Made by a program: the position numbers and the translations under genes
The notes under the pieces: generated by a model
Databases searched by the model: none
What the model was told of the DNA's origin: nothing
The model's input: the letters and a program-made list of their open reading frames with translations, nothing else
Part shown: one piece after another, positions 8,589-19,059 of the stretch
Layout: every line of letters begins with the position of its first letter
Numbering within the stretch: the stretch's first letter is position 1
NCBI GenBank assembly: GCA_949294665.1
Contig: CASFID010000014.1
Location: 108,280 to 172,279 of the forward strand
Source of the DNA: an uncultured Eubacteriales bacterium
Lineage (GTDB): Bacteria > Bacillota > Clostridia > Lachnospirales > Lachnospiraceae
Reading direction: 5' to 3'
DNA: 64,000 nucleotides

Positions 8589-9749
8589 CTAAAGTACGCG
8601 TACCCTGAGCACTCCTTCGATCGATGAAAGCTGATCGATAAGCTCCTTCGACGCATCTGTATCCACGTCGATCATCGTATACGCATAGGCTTTGCGGCTC
8701 TTGTTCGTCATCAGGGCGATGTTCATGTTTTTGTCCGCGAGAAGAGCCGTGAACTGTCCGAGCATATTCGGAATATTCTTGTGCAGGATCGTGATCCTCG
8801 GCCCCGCCTCTTTCTCACCCATATTACAGTCGGGATAGTTGACGGAATGTTTGATGTTTCCGTTCTCAAGGAAATCCCTCAACTCCGCAACAGCCATCTG
8901 AGCACAGTTATCCTCGGATTCCTCCGTAGAGGCTCCAAGATGAGGGATCACGATAGCCCCTTTCACTCCTACGATCTCCTTTGTCGGGAAATCCGTCACA
9001 TAACAGCGGACTTTCTCAGACACGAGCGCATCTACGATGTCCTCCTGCTCCACAAGCACATCTCTGGCAAGATTAAGGATGACGACGCCGTCTTTCATAA
9101 GGCCTATTGCGTTTTTGTCGATCATCCCTTTCGTATCGTCCGTAGCCGGCACGTGGATCGTGATATAATCACATTCTTTGTAGATTTCATCCACTGTCTT
9201 GGCATGACGGATGCTGCGTGAAAGATTCCATGCGGAATCCACGGATACATACGGATCGTAGCCATAGACGTCCATCCCAAGATGTACGGCGGCGTTCGCC
9301 ACAAGCACTCCGATAGCGCCAAGACCTATAACGCCAAGCTTTTTCCCCTTCAGCTCCGTTCCTGCGAAGGCTTTTTTCTTTTTCTCGGTGATCTTTGCGA
9401 TATCGCCGTCCTCTTCGTATTCCTGCACCCAGTTGATGCCGCCGATGATGTCCCGGGCGGCAAGGAGCATGCCGGCGATGACAAGCTCTTTGACTCCGTT
9501 CGCATTTGCGCCGGGCGTATTAAACACGACAATGCCGTTTTCCGCACAGCGCTCGAGCGGGATATTGTTCACTCCCGCGCCGGCGCGCGCGATCGCTTTC
9601 AGATTATCTCCGAACTCCATATCGTGCATTTTTGCGCTGCGCACAAGGATGGCATCTGCTTCTTCCGCTCTGTCGGTATACACATAGTTTTCATCCAGTT
9701 GTCCCAGTCCCTTGTCAGAGATTGGATTCAGGCAATGATATTTATACAT
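8589..9749 (-). CDS. serA: D-3-phosphoglycerate dehydrogenase
   Basis: A 386-residue SerA, the first enzyme of serine synthesis, oxidising 3-phosphoglycerate with NAD+. It contains the Rossmann motif GVIGLGAIG near 150, the catalytic His in PHLGASTEESED near 275-285 and a C-terminal ACT domain (about 312-386) that usually carries serine feedback inhibition. This is the short form lacking the extra domain of longer enzymes. The ATG at 9749 lies 1 bp from the serC stop, so translation is coupled. It is last in the operon. Confidence 0.95.
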   Translation of the reverse strand: MYKYHCLNPISDKGLGQLDENYVYTDRAEEADAILVRSAKMHDMEFGDNLKAIARAGAGVNNIPLERCAENGIVVFNTPGANANGVKELVIAGMLLAARDIIGGINWVQEYEEDGDIAKITEKKKKAFAGTELKGKKLGVIGLGAIGVLVANAAVHLGMDVYGYDPYVSVDSAWNLSRSIRHAKTVDEIYKECDYITIHVPATDDTKGMIDKNAIGLMKDGVVILNLARDVLVEQEDIVDALVSEKVRCYVTDFPTKEIVGVKGAIVIPHLGASTEESEDNCAQMAVAELRDFLENGNIKHSVNYPDCNMGEKEAGPRITILHKNIPNMLGQFTALLADKNMNIALMTNKSRKAYAYTMIDVDTDASKELIDQLSSIEGVLRVRVL

Positions 9750-9750
9750 T

Positions 9751-10833
9751 TCACAGATTCTCCTCTTCAAATTTCTTCATGAACTCGACAAGCGCTGTTA
9801 CGCCCTCATACGACATTGCATTGTATATGCTGGCGCGCATGCCTCCTACCGTGCGGTGTCCTTTCAGATTCACGAGTCCGGCTTCTCCGGCTTCTTTTAC
9901 GAACTTTGCGTCTAAATCCGCATCGCCGGTCACAAACGGGACGTTCATCAGAGAACGGTCTTTCGGCACCACCGTGCCTTTGAAAAGACTGCTCTGATCC
10001 AGATAGTCATAGAGCACTTTCGCCTTTTTCTCATTTTTCTCTTTCATTGATGAAAGTCCGCCCTGGGCTTTGATCCACTTAAATACTTTCCCGCAGATAT
10101 AGATTCCGTATGCCGGAGGCGTATTATAGAGCGACTTTGCATCCGCATGCGTTTTGTATGTAAGCATAGTCGGCGTCCCCGGAAGAACGTCCTCTGTGAT
10201 CAGATCGTCCCTGATAATCACAATGACAACTCCGGCAGGTCCGATATTTTTCTGTACTCCACCGTAAATCAGACCGTATTTTGTCACATCCACAGGTTCG
10301 GATAAGAAACAGGACGACACATCCGCTACAAGCGTCTTTCCTTTTGTGTCGGGGAGCGTTTTGAACTTCGTCCCGTAAATCGTATTGTTCTCACAGATAT
10401 ACACGTAATCTGCATCTTCTGACACAGGAAGATCCGAACAGTCCGGTATATAGGAGAACGTCTTGTCTTCCGAGGAGGCGATCCTGTTCACTTTTCCGTA
10501 TTTTTCCGCCTCTTTCGCCGCTTTCTTCGCCCATTGTCCCGTGATGATATAATCCGCCACACGGTTCTTCATCAGGTTCATCGGGATCATGGCAAACTGC
10601 TGGGAGGCGCCGCCCTGAAGGAACAGTACCCTGTAGTTATCAGGAATCTGCATCAGATCCCTGATATCCTGCTCCGCAGTGGTGATGATCTCTTCAAATG
10701 CCCTGGAACGATGGCTCATCTCCATCACAGACATCCCCGTTCCGCGGTAGTCGAGCATCTCGGCGGCAGCTTCTTTTAAGACTTCCTCTGGCAAAACCGC
10801 CGGGCCTGCCGAAAAATTATACACTCTGCTCAT
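9751..10833 (-). CDS. serC: Phosphoserine aminotransferase
   Basis: A 360-residue PLP enzyme that converts 3-phosphohydroxypyruvate and glutamate to phosphoserine. The start [19 protein letters not shown] is diagnostic, and the PLP lysine is in YGGVQKNIGPAG near 195. Its first 17 bp overlap the 3' end of ilvB, so it is translationally linked to the branched-chain genes. With serA it supplies serine; the phosphatase step (serB) is not in the window. Confidence 0.96.
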   Translation of the reverse strand: MSRVYNFSAGPAVLPEEVLKEAAAEMLDYRGTGMSVMEMSHRSRAFEEIITTAEQDIRDLMQIPDNYRVLFLQGGASQQFAMIPMNLMKNRVADYIITGQWAKKAAKEAEKYGKVNRIASSEDKTFSYIPDCSDLPVSEDADYVYICENNTIYGTKFKTLPDTKGKTLVADVSSCFLSEPVDVTKYGLIYGGVQKNIGPAGVVIVIIRDDLITEDVLPGTPTMLTYKTHADAKSLYNTPPAYGIYICGKVFKWIKAQGGLSSMKEKNEKKAKVLYDYLDQSSLFKGTVVPKDRSLMNVPFVTGDADLDAKFVKEAGEAGLVNLKGHRTVGGMRASIYNAMSYEGVTALVEFMKKFEEENL

Positions 10834-12505
10834 TTTTCATATCCTCCTCGTCAAATGCTTCTTTAATATCTGCGCCCGGAGCGACCATCGGCCACACCTT
10901 ATCGTCGCTGTCTATCTGACAGTCAAGCACGACCGGACGACAAAGTGTAAGCGCGTCTGCGAACGCCTTTCTGAACTCTTCCTGTGTCTCGACATGGATG
11001 CCTGTGGCTCCCATCGCTTCCGCTACTTTTGCAAAATCTACGGCGTCTCTTAATACGGTTGCCGAATATCTCTCGTCGTAGAACAGATCCTGCCACTGGC
11101 GCACCATTCCGAGCACATGATTGTTCACGACAACTTCGATGACCGGTATCTTGTGTCTGACTGCCGTCGCGATCTCGTTCATGTTCATGCGGAAACATCC
11201 GTCGCCCGCTATATTGACGACCGTCCTGTCCGGACATCCTGTCTTTGCCCCCAGCGCTGCGCCCAGTCCGTATCCCATCGTCCCGAGTCCTCCAGACGTA
11301 AGGAGCGTGCGCGGCTTCGTATACTTATAATACTGGGCGGCCCACATCTGATGCTGTCCGACTTCCGTCACAATAAGGGCCTCCCCTTTCGTCTGGCGGT
11401 AGATCTCCTCCACGATAAACGGTCCCGACAGCCCGTCCGGGTGGTACTTCAGCGGATATTTTTCTTTGTACTCCTGTATTTTACCGAGCCATGCGGAATG
11501 TTCCTGCTGTTTTAACTCATGGTTCAATATGCCGAGCACCTCTTTGATATCTCCGATGATCTCCTCCGACACAAGGATATTCTTATTGATCTCTGCGGGA
11601 TCGATATCGATCTGAAGGATCTTTGCATTTTTGGCAAATGTCTCTGTATTGCCCGTCACACGGTCGCTGAACCTTGCTCCGAGCACGACAAGCAGATCGC
11701 ATTCGCTGACACCGTAGTTGGACGTCTTCGTCCCGTGCATGCCGAGCATTCCCGTATATCTTGGATCCGTCCCCGGAAAGGCCCCCTTTCCCATAAGCGT
11801 ATCCGCAACCGGTGCATCCAGTTTGTCGACAAATTCTCTGATCTCGCTGCTGGCGCCTGAGAGAACGGCCCCGCCCCCCACGAACACATAGGGACGCTCC
11901 GATGCCTCGAGCATGGAGACGGCGCGCCGTATCCCTTCTTCATTGATATGCGAATGATCGGGAACATATTTCCCGAGTTCCTGATGTTCATATTCTGTGA
12001 CTGCAGCCGTGACGTCTTTCGGGATGTCGATGAGCACAGGTCCGGGGCGTCCGGTCTTAGCGATCCGGAATGCTTTACGGATCGTATCGGCAAGCTTTGT
12101 CACATCTTTTACGATAAAACTGTATTTTGTGATCGGCATTGTAATGCCCGTGATGTCGATCTCCTGAAAGCTGTCTTTTCCTAGGAGGGATACGCCCACA
12201 TTGCATGTGATGGCAACGATCGGTATGGAATCCATATACGCCGTCGCAATGCCGGTAACAAGATTCGTGGCTCCCGGCCCGCTGGTGGCAAGGCATACTC
12301 CGACTTTCCCCGTCGCTCTCGCGTAACCGTCCGCCGCGTGGGACGCTCCCTGCTCGTGGGACGTCAGAATATGGCGGATCTCGTCTCTGTGTTTATACAG
12401 CTCGTCGTAAACATTCAGGATGGCTCCGCCCGGATATCCGAACACGGTATCCACGCCCTGCTCTTTCAGGCATTCTATGAGTATTTCAGATCCGTTTAAC
12501 TGCAT
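10817..12505 (-). CDS. ilvB: Acetolactate synthase, large (catalytic) subunit
   Basis: A 562-residue thiamine-diphosphate enzyme that condenses pyruvate to acetolactate (valine/leucine) or with 2-oxobutyrate (isoleucine). Motifs are [16 protein letters not shown] at the N-terminus, the catalytic Glu in [16 protein letters not shown] near 45-60 and the ThDP block [15 protein letters not shown] near 435. The ATG at 12505 follows AAGGAGCTGGGG; an upstream in-frame ATG at 12553 lies inside ilvD. The last 17 bp overlap serC and the first 20 bp overlap ilvD. No small regulatory subunit (ilvN/ilvH) is beside it. Confidence 0.95.
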   Translation of the reverse strand: MQLNGSEILIECLKEQGVDTVFGYPGGAILNVYDELYKHRDEIRHILTSHEQGASHAADGYARATGKVGVCLATSGPGATNLVTGIATAYMDSIPIVAITCNVGVSLLGKDSFQEIDITGITMPITKYSFIVKDVTKLADTIRKAFRIAKTGRPGPVLIDIPKDVTAAVTEYEHQELGKYVPDHSHINEEGIRRAVSMLEASERPYVFVGGGAVLSGASSEIREFVDKLDAPVADTLMGKGAFPGTDPRYTGMLGMHGTKTSNYGVSECDLLVVLGARFSDRVTGNTETFAKNAKILQIDIDPAEINKNILVSEEIIGDIKEVLGILNHELKQQEHSAWLGKIQEYKEKYPLKYHPDGLSGPFIVEEIYRQTKGEALIVTEVGQHQMWAAQYYKYTKPRTLLTSGGLGTMGYGLGAALGAKTGCPDRTVVNIAGDGCFRMNMNEIATAVRHKIPVIEVVVNNHVLGMVRQWQDLFYDERYSATVLRDAVDFAKVAEAMGATGIHVETQEEFRKAFADALTLCRPVVLDCQIDSDDKVWPMVAPGADIKEAFDEEDMKNEQSV

Positions 12506-14204
12506 CCTGTTCCCCAGCTCCTTCCGATTCTTTCTTCTCTCCCGGTACTTCAAGAATGGCTCCCCTGTTCCCGGAAGTCACCATAGCCGCATATCTTGCG
12601 AGATATCCGGTCCTGACCTTCGGCTCGCGGGGCTGCCATTTTGCTCTTCTCCTCTCCATCTCTTCGTCAGAGATATCCAGATCCAGCTTCAGTTCCGGGA
12701 TGTTTATCTTAATGGTATCCCCTTCCTCGACCAGGGCGATCGGACCGCCCACAGCCGCTTCGGGTGAGACATGACCGATGGAAGCGCCGCGTGACGCCCC
12801 GCTGAAGCGCCCGTCTGTGATGAGCGCCACCGTCGAGCCAAGGCCGTATCCTGCGATGGCCGAGGTCGGATTGAGCATCTCCCGCATTCCCGGTCCCCCT
12901 TTTGGGCCCTCGTAGCGGATCACGATCACATCTCCCGGGTTGATCTTACCGCTCTTGATCGCCTCTGTCGCCTCTTCATCGCTCTCGAAGATCCTTGCCG
13001 GTCCTTCATGGACGAGCATCTCATCGCATACTGCGGAACGTTTGACCACACTTCCGTCGGGTGCAAGATTTCCCTTGAGCACTGCAAGCCCTCCTGTCTC
13101 GCTGTACGGATTGTCGATCGGGCGGATGACTTCGGGGTTCATATTCTCACATCCGGCGATATTTTCGCCCACTGTCTTTCCTGTCACTGTCATGCAGTCC
13201 AGGTTCAGAAGATTCTTCTTGCTGAGCTCGTTCATGACAGCGTACACGCCGCCCGCTTCGTTGAGGTCCTCGATATATGTGTGGCCTGCCGGAGCAAGAT
13301 GACACAGGTTCGGCGTTTTCTCGCTGATGCCGTTTGCAAAGTCGATCTCAAAATCCATGCCGATCTCATGTGCGATCGCCGGAAGGTGCAGCATGCTGTT
13401 CGTCGAGCAGCCAAGCGCCATATCAACGGTCAGTGCGTTAAGGATCGCGTCTTCCGTCATGATATCGCGGGGCCTGATGTTCTTTCTCACAAGCTCCATA
13501 ACCTGCATGCCCGCGTGCTTCGCGAGCTGTATCCTTGCAGAATAGACAGCCGGGATCGTGCCGTTTCCGCGCAGTCCCATCCCAAGCGCCTCGGTCAGAC
13601 AGTTCATGCTGTTCGCCGTATACATACCGGAGCAGGAGCCGCAGGTCGGACATGCCTTGCTCTCGAATTCACAGAGATCTTCATCGGAGATTTTTCCCGC
13701 CGCATGAGCTCCCACCGCCTCGAACATGCTGGAGAGACTTGTTCGTCCTCCTTTCACATGCCCTGCAAGCATGGGGCCGCCGCTCACAAAGATCGTCGGG
13801 ATGTTGACGCGTGCCGCAGCCATCAGAAGACCGGGCACATTCTTGTCGCAGTTCGGGATCATCACAAGCCCGTCAAACTGATGCGCCATGGCAAGCGCTT
13901 CCGTGGAGTCTGCGATCAGATCTCTTGTCACAAGAGAATATTTCATGCCGATGTGTCCCATGGCAATGCCGTCGCACACCGCGATAGCCGGTACCACGAT
14001 CGGAGTGCCGCCCGCCATGGCGACTCCCATCTTGACCGCCTCTGTGATCTTATCCAGGTTCATATGCCCCGGCACGATCTCGTTATAGGAACTCACCACT
14101 CCGATCAGCGGTCTGTCGAGTTCTTCCTGCGTCATGCCAAGTGCATTAAACAACGAGCGGTGCGGCGCCTGCTGCACGCCTTTTGTCACTGTATCACTTC
14201 TCAT
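12486..14204 (-). CDS. ilvD: Dihydroxy-acid dehydratase
   Basis: A 572-residue Fe-S dehydratase of valine and isoleucine synthesis. The cluster-binding cysteines are visible in [13 protein letters not shown] near 117 and [19 protein letters not shown] near 190, with [12 protein letters not shown] near 270. The ATG at 14204 follows GAGAGG. It lies 62 bp downstream of leuB and overlaps ilvB, so the genes form one transcript. Confidence 0.96.
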   Translation of the reverse strand: MRSDTVTKGVQQAPHRSLFNALGMTQEELDRPLIGVVSSYNEIVPGHMNLDKITEAVKMGVAMAGGTPIVVPAIAVCDGIAMGHIGMKYSLVTRDLIADSTEALAMAHQFDGLVMIPNCDKNVPGLLMAAARVNIPTIFVSGGPMLAGHVKGGRTSLSSMFEAVGAHAAGKISDEDLCEFESKACPTCGSCSGMYTANSMNCLTEALGMGLRGNGTIPAVYSARIQLAKHAGMQVMELVRKNIRPRDIMTEDAILNALTVDMALGCSTNSMLHLPAIAHEIGMDFEIDFANGISEKTPNLCHLAPAGHTYIEDLNEAGGVYAVMNELSKKNLLNLDCMTVTGKTVGENIAGCENMNPEVIRPIDNPYSETGGLAVLKGNLAPDGSVVKRSAVCDEMLVHEGPARIFESDEEATEAIKSGKINPGDVIVIRYEGPKGGPGMREMLNPTSAIAGYGLGSTVALITDGRFSGASRGASIGHVSPEAAVGGPIALVEEGDTIKINIPELKLDLDISDEEMERRRAKWQPREPKVRTGYLARYAAMVTSGNRGAILEVPGEKKESEGAGEQDAVKRI

Positions 14205-14266
14205 ATGTCATTCCTCTCTTTCCTGTAAACTCTGCAGACAGATGTCTGCTGTCCTCTTTTTCATCG

Positions 14267-15352
14267 TCATTTTATGTAGGAACAGATCCTGTCTCCCATT
14301 TCCTTCGTTCCTACCTGCTTCATCCCTTCAGACATGATATCCGTCGTGCGGTATCCGTCCCCGAGCACATTCCCGACTGCATCTTCGATCGCCTGCGCTT
14401 CCCGGTCGAGATCGAAAGAGTAACGGAGCATCATAGCTGCCGAGAGGATCGTTGCGATCGGATTGGCAATGCCCTGACCTGCGATATCCGGCGCGGAACC
14501 TCCGCTGGGCTCATAGAGCCCGAACTTTGTCTCGTTCAGGCTGGCGCTTGCAAGCATCCCGATGGAGCCTGTCACCATACTTGCCTCATCCGAAAGGATG
14601 TCACCGAACATATTCTCTGTGAGGATGACGTCGAACTGAGCCGGATCCTTCACGAGCTGCATTGCACAGTTATCTACCAGCATATGCTCAAGCGTCACGT
14701 CCGGGTACTCTTTTGCCACCTCTTCCACAACTTTCCTCCAGAGTCTCGAGGAGTCCAGAACGTTCGCTTTGTCTACGCTTGTCACCTTTTTCCTTCTCTT
14801 CATGGCAATGTCAAAACCACGCTTTGCGATACGCCGTATCTCCGTCTCGCTGTATACGAGTTCATCTTTCGCAACAGACACCCCGTCGATCACTTCGGTA
14901 CTCCGTCTGCCGAAATACAGTCCACCGGTGAGCTCCCGCATGATCATCATATCAAATCCTCTGTCGGCGATCTCTTCTTTAAGCGGGCAGGACGCTTTCA
15001 GTTCTCTGTAGAGCACGGCAGGCCTTAAGTTTGCGAAGAGATTCAGCCCTTTCCGAAGACTTAAGAGCCCTGCTTCCGGGCGCTTCGACGGCTCCAGTCT
15101 GTACCACGGGGATGTCTTGGCATCTCCTCCGATGGACCCCATGAGGACTGCGTCGCTTGCCTTTGCCTGTTCCAGCGTCTCGTCTGTGAGGGGCACCCCG
15201 TTTACGTCGATAGACGCCCCTCCCATGAGAAGCTGAGTATAAGAAATGGAATGCCCATAGACCTCCGCGATCCTGTCAAGCACTTTCATCGCCTCGTCCA
15301 CGATCTCAGGGCCGATGCCATCCCCTTTTATCACTCCGATCTTCATATTCAT
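14267..15352 (-). CDS. leuB: 3-isopropylmalate dehydrogenase
   Basis: A 361-residue LeuB, the NAD-dependent oxidative decarboxylase of leucine synthesis. It has [20 protein letters not shown] at the start, [19 protein letters not shown] near 225-245 and the C-terminal [20 protein letters not shown] second in-frame ATG at 15346 (MKIG) is also possible. It is first in leuB-ilvD-ilvB-serC-serA. leuA and leuCD are not in the window. The leader after the yajC terminator is only about 100 nt, too short for a T-box. Confidence 0.96.
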   Translation of the reverse strand: MNMKIGVIKGDGIGPEIVDEAMKVLDRIAEVYGHSISYTQLLMGGASIDVNGVPLTDETLEQAKASDAVLMGSIGGDAKTSPWYRLEPSKRPEAGLLSLRKGLNLFANLRPAVLYRELKASCPLKEEIADRGFDMMIMRELTGGLYFGRRSTEVIDGVSVAKDELVYSETEIRRIAKRGFDIAMKRRKKVTSVDKANVLDSSRLWRKVVEEVAKEYPDVTLEHMLVDNCAMQLVKDPAQFDVILTENMFGDILSDEASMVTGSIGMLASASLNETKFGLYEPSGGSAPDIAGQGIANPIATILSAAMMLRYSFDLDREAQAIEDAVGNVLGDGYRTTDIMSEGMKQVGTKEMGDRICSYIK

Positions 15353-15456
15353 AACCGCTCATCCTTCCAATTCTAAAATGTCATTTTTAATCATACCTCA
15401 TTTCGATAACTGTTTCAAGTAGTAGCGGCCAAAAAATAGAGGGCACTCTGAAAATG

Positions 15457-15508
15457 CAAAAAACCGGGAAATCCCCGACAAATTGGTCCAGGTCTTTCTC
15501 CGGTTCCG
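15457..15508 (-). terminator. Terminator downstream of tgt-yajC
   Basis: Minus-strand arms AACCGG-A-GAAA and TTTC-C-CGGTT enclose a smaller CGGGGATTTCCCG hairpin and are followed by six T. It separates yajC from leuB. Confidence 0.7.
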
Positions 15509-15524
15509 TTTTCTTATACGATCT

Positions 15525-15803
15525 TTACTCCGCACTCGGTTTCTCGATCTGAGCGATCGCCGCTTTCTGCATCGGAATACGGCAGTTCTTGTTGTTTCCG
15601 AACTCTACGATCACATCGTCGTCCGTGATGTCAATGATCACGCCGTAGAATCCGCTTGTCGTCAGCGCTGTGTCTCCCACTTCCATAGAAGCCAGCATCG
15701 CCTGCACTCTCTTCTGCTCCTTCTTCTGAGGGCGCATAAGCAGGAACCACATCAATCCGATCACAACCACCCAAAGGATCAGCATACTAGCCATTTCACC
15801 CAT
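15525..15803 (-). CDS. yajC: Preprotein translocase subunit YajC
   Basis: A 92-residue YajC, accessory subunit of the SecDF-YajC complex. One N-terminal membrane helix (about 4-24, MASMLILWVVVIGLMWFLLM) is followed by RPQKKEQKRVQAMLASMEVGD and a small basic cytosolic domain, as expected. The ATG at 15803 follows AGGAGGAAATATAATT; the longer in-frame start at 15872 has no site. It lies 88 bp downstream of tgt, a conserved neighbour pair. Confidence 0.95.
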   Translation of the reverse strand: MGEMASMLILWVVVIGLMWFLLMRPQKKEQKRVQAMLASMEVGDTALTTSGFYGVIIDITDDDVIVEFGNNKNCRIPMQKAAIAQIEKPSAE

Positions 15804-15891
15804 AATTATATTTCCTCCTAACTTTCTTTCCAACAATAAGTCTACTATACACAAAAACAGGGGTTTCTTCAAGTATCTTTTTCAAAAACTG

Positions 15892-17034
15892 TCACTTATT
15901 TCCTGCCTGTCCCTGTGACATGCCGTCGAGTTTTCGTTTTTTATACTCTTTAAACTGCCCCGCATCGAGAGCGTCCCGTATCTCTTCCATCATGGTGTTA
16001 TAGAAGTACAGATTGTGCAGAACGCACAGACGCATCCCGAGCATTTCCCTGGCTTTGAGCAGATGCCTTATGTAGGCCCGGCTGTAGCTCCTGCACGCAA
16101 GGCAGCCGCATCCTTCCTCGATGGGGCGGTCATCCAGCTCATATTTCGCGTTGAACAGATTGAGTTTCCCTCTGTTCGTATAAACATGTCCGTGCCTTCC
16201 ATTCCGCGTCGGATATACACAGTCGAAGAAATCAACCCCTCTCTCCACACCTTCCAGAATATTTGCCGGAGTCCCCACGCCCATCAGGTAAGTCGGCTTA
16301 TTCTCCGGGAGATGCGGCACTACCGCGTCGAGGATGCGGTACATCTCCTCGTGGCTTTCTCCCACTGCAAGCCCTCCCACCGCATAGCCGTCAAGATCCA
16401 GTTCCGTGATCTGCTTCGCATGTTCGATTCGGATATCCTCGTAGACGCCGCCCTGATTAATGCCAAAAAGCATCTGGTGAGGGTTGATCGTATCCGGCAG
16501 AGAGTTCAGTCTTGTCATCTCGTCCTTGCAGCGCTTCAGCCATCTTGTAGTTCGCTGCACGGAAAGCTCGATATACTTTTTATCCGCCACGCTGGAAGGG
16601 CACTCATCAAAGGCCATCGCTATGGTAGACGCGAGATTGGACTGGATCTGCATGCTCTCCTCCGGGCCCATAAAGATCTTGCGCCCGTCGACATGAGAAT
16701 GAAAATGTACGCCCTCTTCCCTAATCTTCCGGAGGGAAGCAAGAGAAAACACCTGGAATCCGCCCGAGTCCGTCAGGATCGGCCTGTCCCAGTTCATGAA
16801 CCGGTGCAGTCCCCCCAGCTTCTTCACCACTTCATCGCCGGGCCTGACGTGCAGATGATACGTGTTGGAAAGCTCCACCTGTGTCTTTATGTCTCTGAGG
16901 TCATCTGTGGAGACCGCTCCTTTGATCGCCGCAGCAGTGCCCACATTCATAAACACCGGCGTCTCTATCGTACCGTGTACGGTCTGCAGTCTCCCTCTCT
17001 TCGCTCTGCCGTCCTTTTTTAATAGTTCATACAT
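15892..17034 (-). CDS. tgt: Queuine tRNA-ribosyltransferase (tRNA-guanine transglycosylase)
   Basis: A 380-residue TGT that exchanges wobble guanine of GUN tRNAs for preQ1, on the way to queuosine. It has the TIM-barrel active-site segments TDSGGFQVFSL near 90-100 and GGLAVGES near 230, and the C-terminal zinc site C-x-C-x2-C...H (GCGCLACRSYSRAYIRHL, then LHNLYFY). It is followed by yajC. Its upstream gap to the L,D-transpeptidase gene is 71 bp; no preQ1 riboswitch was recognised there. Confidence 0.96.
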   Translation of the reverse strand: MYELLKKDGRAKRGRLQTVHGTIETPVFMNVGTAAAIKGAVSTDDLRDIKTQVELSNTYHLHVRPGDEVVKKLGGLHRFMNWDRPILTDSGGFQVFSLASLRKIREEGVHFHSHVDGRKIFMGPEESMQIQSNLASTIAMAFDECPSSVADKKYIELSVQRTTRWLKRCKDEMTRLNSLPDTINPHQMLFGINQGGVYEDIRIEHAKQITELDLDGYAVGGLAVGESHEEMYRILDAVVPHLPENKPTYLMGVGTPANILEGVERGVDFFDCVYPTRNGRHGHVYTNRGKLNLFNAKYELDDRPIEEGCGCLACRSYSRAYIRHLLKAREMLGMRLCVLHNLYFYNTMMEEIRDALDAGQFKEYKKRKLDGMSQGQAGNK

Positions 17035-17105
17035 AATATACCTAACACCTTATTCTGATATTTGATCGCGCTGATATGTCCGTCTGTTCCGGGGACCTTT
17101 CTCTG

Positions 17106-18839
17106 TCATGCATGTACGATGACCGGCGTACCCGCGCTGATCATATCGAACAGCTCCGACGCCTTGTCGTACGGCATATTCACACATCCGTGGGAGCCGT
17201 TTGATTTATAGCGGGAACCCCCGAACGAGGACTGCCATGTGGCGTCGTGAAACCCGTGTCCCTGCCATGTGAACGGCATCCAGAAATCAACCGGCGTCTC
17301 ATAGCTCGGCTTTCCTGTATCGGGATCGATCTCCCCTTTGAGCGTAGAATCCCTCTCCGTATAAAGGATAGAATATACTCCTGTGGGCGTATCCCTCTCC
17401 CCATTTGGCAGCCCTGTCACGACATCGGACTCCAGGGCGACGGAACCATCCACGATATACCACATGTGCTGCTCGGAAATATCCACTTCAATGTATGTGG
17501 TCCCCCAGTCCTGCGCCGAATGGGAAGCGGCCTTCTGATTGTAGGCCGGATCCCGCTCTACTACTTCAACGTTTTTGATGCTGTCGATGAGATTCTTCGT
17601 CTCCGTGTCCTCATCGACAGACCAGCCGTAAGTTCCGCCGGACACTTCCGTCGTATCTCCGGTCGGAGAAGTGATGGATCTGGTCGTACCCACTGTGTCA
17701 TATGTGGCTCCAAATTCGCGCATCCATTCTCTTACCGCACTTTCGTCGAACGTCACCTGCATGTTCTCGTCACAGGAAAGCCAGGTCGATATCAGAGATT
17801 TATCCACCACGACGTCTTCCGTCATGGGATACGTGATGCTCGCCGCCACATATTTGTTCATGGCGTCGCATGCTTCCTGAACTTCCGGTGAATCCGAAGT
17901 ATATCGGGGCATGACGTAACATCCTTCATCAGCCAGATTAAGCTGTGGTCTGAATTCCGTGATATATTCTTTGATCTTCTCCGTGAGAACTTCCATGTTC
18001 ACAGCAGTGCCGTATTCTTCCGGAGCCACGACATAAGAATTCCCGTCAAACTCAGGATGTGCGGAAGACGGCTCTTTCTGCTCCGCAGTGACGGCCTGCA
18101 CAGACTGGATCTTCTGCTCCAGCGCCGTCTCATCAAATTCAACTTCTATCGTAATATTGGCGCTGGATCTTGAAAACAGGGAGGCGATCCACAGGAACTG
18201 GTTCTGTGCTGAAAGCGCGTCCTCAACAGCCGAAGACTCCTTATATACAAGCGATATCTCAGAGCCGGTGATCACGTCCGTTACGTTGTTCTGTTCGACA
18301 AGTGTAAGCTGATATCCGTTGACCTGTCCTTTCAGGTACTCTTCCACATCTTCCACTGTCTTTCCCGAGAAATCTTTCCCGTTTATCGTCGTATTTATCA
18401 GAAAATGGCTGAGAAAATACGCCGCGATACCAAGATACACCGCGAGGAGTCCCCCGACGATACTTCCGGCGATGATCAGGGCTTTCTTTCCGTTCCTTTT
18501 CTTTCGGTTTCTCTTTCTGCCTCTGCGCCTTTTCCGGAAACGTTTTTTCGGAGATACCTGTGCTTCATCCGTTTCTATGTCCGCATCGGCGTCCCTCTCC
18601 TCTTCGATATCTTCCTCATCTTCGTCGATCTCCTCGGTCCCGGCCTCTTCTGCCCCGGCCGCTTCGCCGTTGTCCTCTTCTGCCTTCTCGTCCCCGGCTT
18701 CCGCTTCTTTATCCCCGGTTTCCTCTGCAGTATCGGGTTCTTTCAGACCGTTATCCACCGGATCTTCTCCGGATATGATATCGTTTTTATCTATATCGTC
18801 CTGATGTGTGTCAGCGTCATGTTCTCTGTCTCTGCTCAT
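17106..18839 (-). CDS. Membrane-anchored L,D-transpeptidase (YkuD domain)
   Basis: A 577-residue cell-wall cross-linking enzyme. Residues 1-93 are very rich in Glu and Asp, 98-119 are almost all Lys/Arg, and one membrane helix follows (about 120-147), so the acidic tail should be cytoplasmic and the rest outside. The middle (about 155-440) resembles the putative peptidoglycan-binding repeats often paired with YkuD. The C-terminal YkuD domain ends in SHGCVNMPYDK with catalytic Cys552. The ATG at 18839 follows AGGAGA. It has its own promoter. Confidence 0.92.
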   Translation of the reverse strand: MSRDREHDADTHQDDIDKNDIISGEDPVDNGLKEPDTAEETGDKEAEAGDEKAEEDNGEAAGAEEAGTEEIDEDEEDIEEERDADADIETDEAQVSPKKRFRKRRRGRKRNRKKRNGKKALIIAGSIVGGLLAVYLGIAAYFLSHFLINTTINGKDFSGKTVEDVEEYLKGQVNGYQLTLVEQNNVTDVITGSEISLVYKESSAVEDALSAQNQFLWIASLFSRSSANITIEVEFDETALEQKIQSVQAVTAEQKEPSSAHPEFDGNSYVVAPEEYGTAVNMEVLTEKIKEYITEFRPQLNLADEGCYVMPRYTSDSPEVQEACDAMNKYVAASITYPMTEDVVVDKSLISTWLSCDENMQVTFDESAVREWMREFGATYDTVGTTRSITSPTGDTTEVSGGTYGWSVDEDTETKNLIDSIKNVEVVERDPAYNQKAASHSAQDWGTTYIEVDISEQHMWYIVDGSVALESDVVTGLPNGERDTPTGVYSILYTERDSTLKGEIDPDTGKPSYETPVDFWMPFTWQGHGFHDATWQSSFGGSRYKSNGSHGCVNMPYDKASELFDMISAGTPVIVHA

Positions 18840-18871
18840 CAGTCATTCTCTCCTTTTCCATACTCTGAAAC

Positions 18872-18900
18872 ATTATAGTACGAATACTATGAAATGTACA
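18872..18900 (-). promoter_or_regulatory. L,D-transpeptidase promoter
   Basis: Minus-strand TGTACA (18895-18900), 17-bp spacer, TATAAT (18872-18877), 33 bp before the start codon. Confidence 0.7.
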
Positions 18901-18937
18901 GAAAATTATAATATTTTTGCTTAAATCTTCACAGTTC

Positions 18938-18967
18938 TTGTCAATCACGTCCTACTTCCTATATAAT
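18938..18967 (+). promoter_or_regulatory. aroC promoter
   Basis: Plus-strand TTGTCA (18938-18943), 18-bp spacer, TATAAT (18962-18967), about 93 bp before the aroC start. It is divergent from the L,D-transpeptidase promoter. Confidence 0.72.
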
Positions 18968-19059
18968 AGTCTCTGTGCGGTGGATACGGACATGCGCGGG
19001 CTGACTCAATTCCCGGCATCCGGTCTTTGCCGCAAGAACAAGAAAGGAGAATACATGTT

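Noticed and set aside
13008-14228. Long plus-strand open frame of about 406 codons
   Set aside because: It is antisense to ilvD, has no ribosome binding site and its translation is rich in His, Arg and Cys without family motifs. ilvD explains the region fully.
15353-15456. T-box or leader-peptide attenuator before leuB
   Set aside because: Only about 100 nt remain after the yajC terminator; there is no T-box sequence, no leucine-rich short reading frame and no second terminator.
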